Below, piece by piece: positions 5,722 to 5,836 of a stretch of DNA of 5,836 nucleotides (the first letter of the stretch is position 1; each line of letters starts with the position of its first letter). Made by a program: the position numbers and the translations under genes. Source of the DNA: Bacteroidales bacterium UBA5219 (GTDB taxonomy: Bacteria > Bacteroidota > Bacteroidia > Bacteroidales > ML635J-15); assembly GCA_002412425.1 (NCBI GenBank), contig DHVB01000038.1, positions 1-5,836 on the forward strand, written 5' to 3'. Under the pieces are notes generated by a model. That model was given only the letters and a program-made list of their open reading frames with translations, ran no database searches and was not told where the DNA came from.

Positions 5722-5804
5722 TAATTCAATAAAACGCATTTACAAAACTAATAAAAATTATTTGTTTTTGCGAATGATTTGGTAAATTTTTGAAAAAAGC
5801 TTGA
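5720..5804 (-). repeat. Dispersed intergenic repeat, copy D (core only)
   Basis: The core aligns with copies A-C: ATAATTCAATAAAA (identical to copy B), TTACAAAACTAATAAAAA with one base fewer than the others, TGCGAATGATTTGGTAAATTTT, and GCTTG at the end. The CACAACG block seen at the distal end of A and C is absent. It lies upstream of the KilA-N gene and, if the pattern holds, downstream of a gene beyond the right edge. In 5805-5836 I see no supportable gene end. Confidence 0.75.
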
Positions 5805-5836
5805 CAATCGACGACCTATACTTGCTCCAATACTTC

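Noticed and set aside
1707..5804. CRISPR array
   Set aside because: The repeats are long, divergent and separated by 0.7-1.8 kb gene-bearing intervals, not by short uniform spacers, and no cas gene is present.
1707..5804. Insertion sequence or MITE copies
   Set aside because: I see no terminal inverted repeats, no target-site duplications and no transposase, and all four copies share one orientation relative to the genes, which random transposition would not give.
5816..5836. C-terminus of an upstream gene (minus-strand codons reading EVLEQV then TAG)
   Set aside because: Only six codons are inside the window and the other two frames are also open here, so the frame cannot be chosen.

Overview
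The window is AT-rich DNA whose protein families and promoter-like boxes (TAnnTTTG close upstream of start codons, with no clear Shine-Dalgarno sequences) point to a member of the Bacteroidota. No ribosomal, tRNA or housekeeping gene is visible. The content is accessory and resembles a defence island. Every gene I can support lies on the minus strand, so the window is best read from its right end to its left end.

Layout in reading order: (1) 5836-5668, a repeat copy (D) and a hairpin; whatever gene lies upstream is outside the window. (2) 5667-5095, a KilA-N domain gene whose C-terminal part has been lost. It overlaps by 4 bases a YhcG/RpnC-type PDDEXK nuclease gene (DUF1016, 5098-4040), which is split by two compensating single-base indels. 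(3) 4039-3742, repeat copy C and the promoter of the next gene. (4) 3741-2701, a Fic-domain protein with an N-terminal winged helix; its catalytic histidine is replaced by glutamine. (5) 2700-2507, repeat copy B and a promoter. (6) 2506-1946, an exported protein of unknown function. (7) 1945-1583, repeat copy A, a hairpin and a promoter. (8) 1582-1382, a small XRE-type regulator, one base before the start of a type III Mod DNA methyltransferase (1380 to beyond base 1). The partner restriction subunit would be expected off the left edge.

The most notable structure is not a gene. Four related, directly oriented non-coding repeats (about 85-143 bp) sit in exactly the four gaps between modules. 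Each lies 3' of one gene or gene pair and just upstream of the promoter of the next. This cuts the window into self-contained units: [KilA-N + DUF1016], [Fic], [exported protein], [XRE + Mod]. The arrangement looks like a cassette array, in which each unit is a promoter plus gene plus repeat. Three copies end, on the gene-sense strand, in CGTTGTG or CGTTAGTG, which invites comparison with integron attC sites. The match to the attC consensus is imperfect and no integrase is in the window, so that link is only a hypothesis. The damaged KilA-N and DUF1016 genes fit a region that is gaining, losing and recombining accessory genes.
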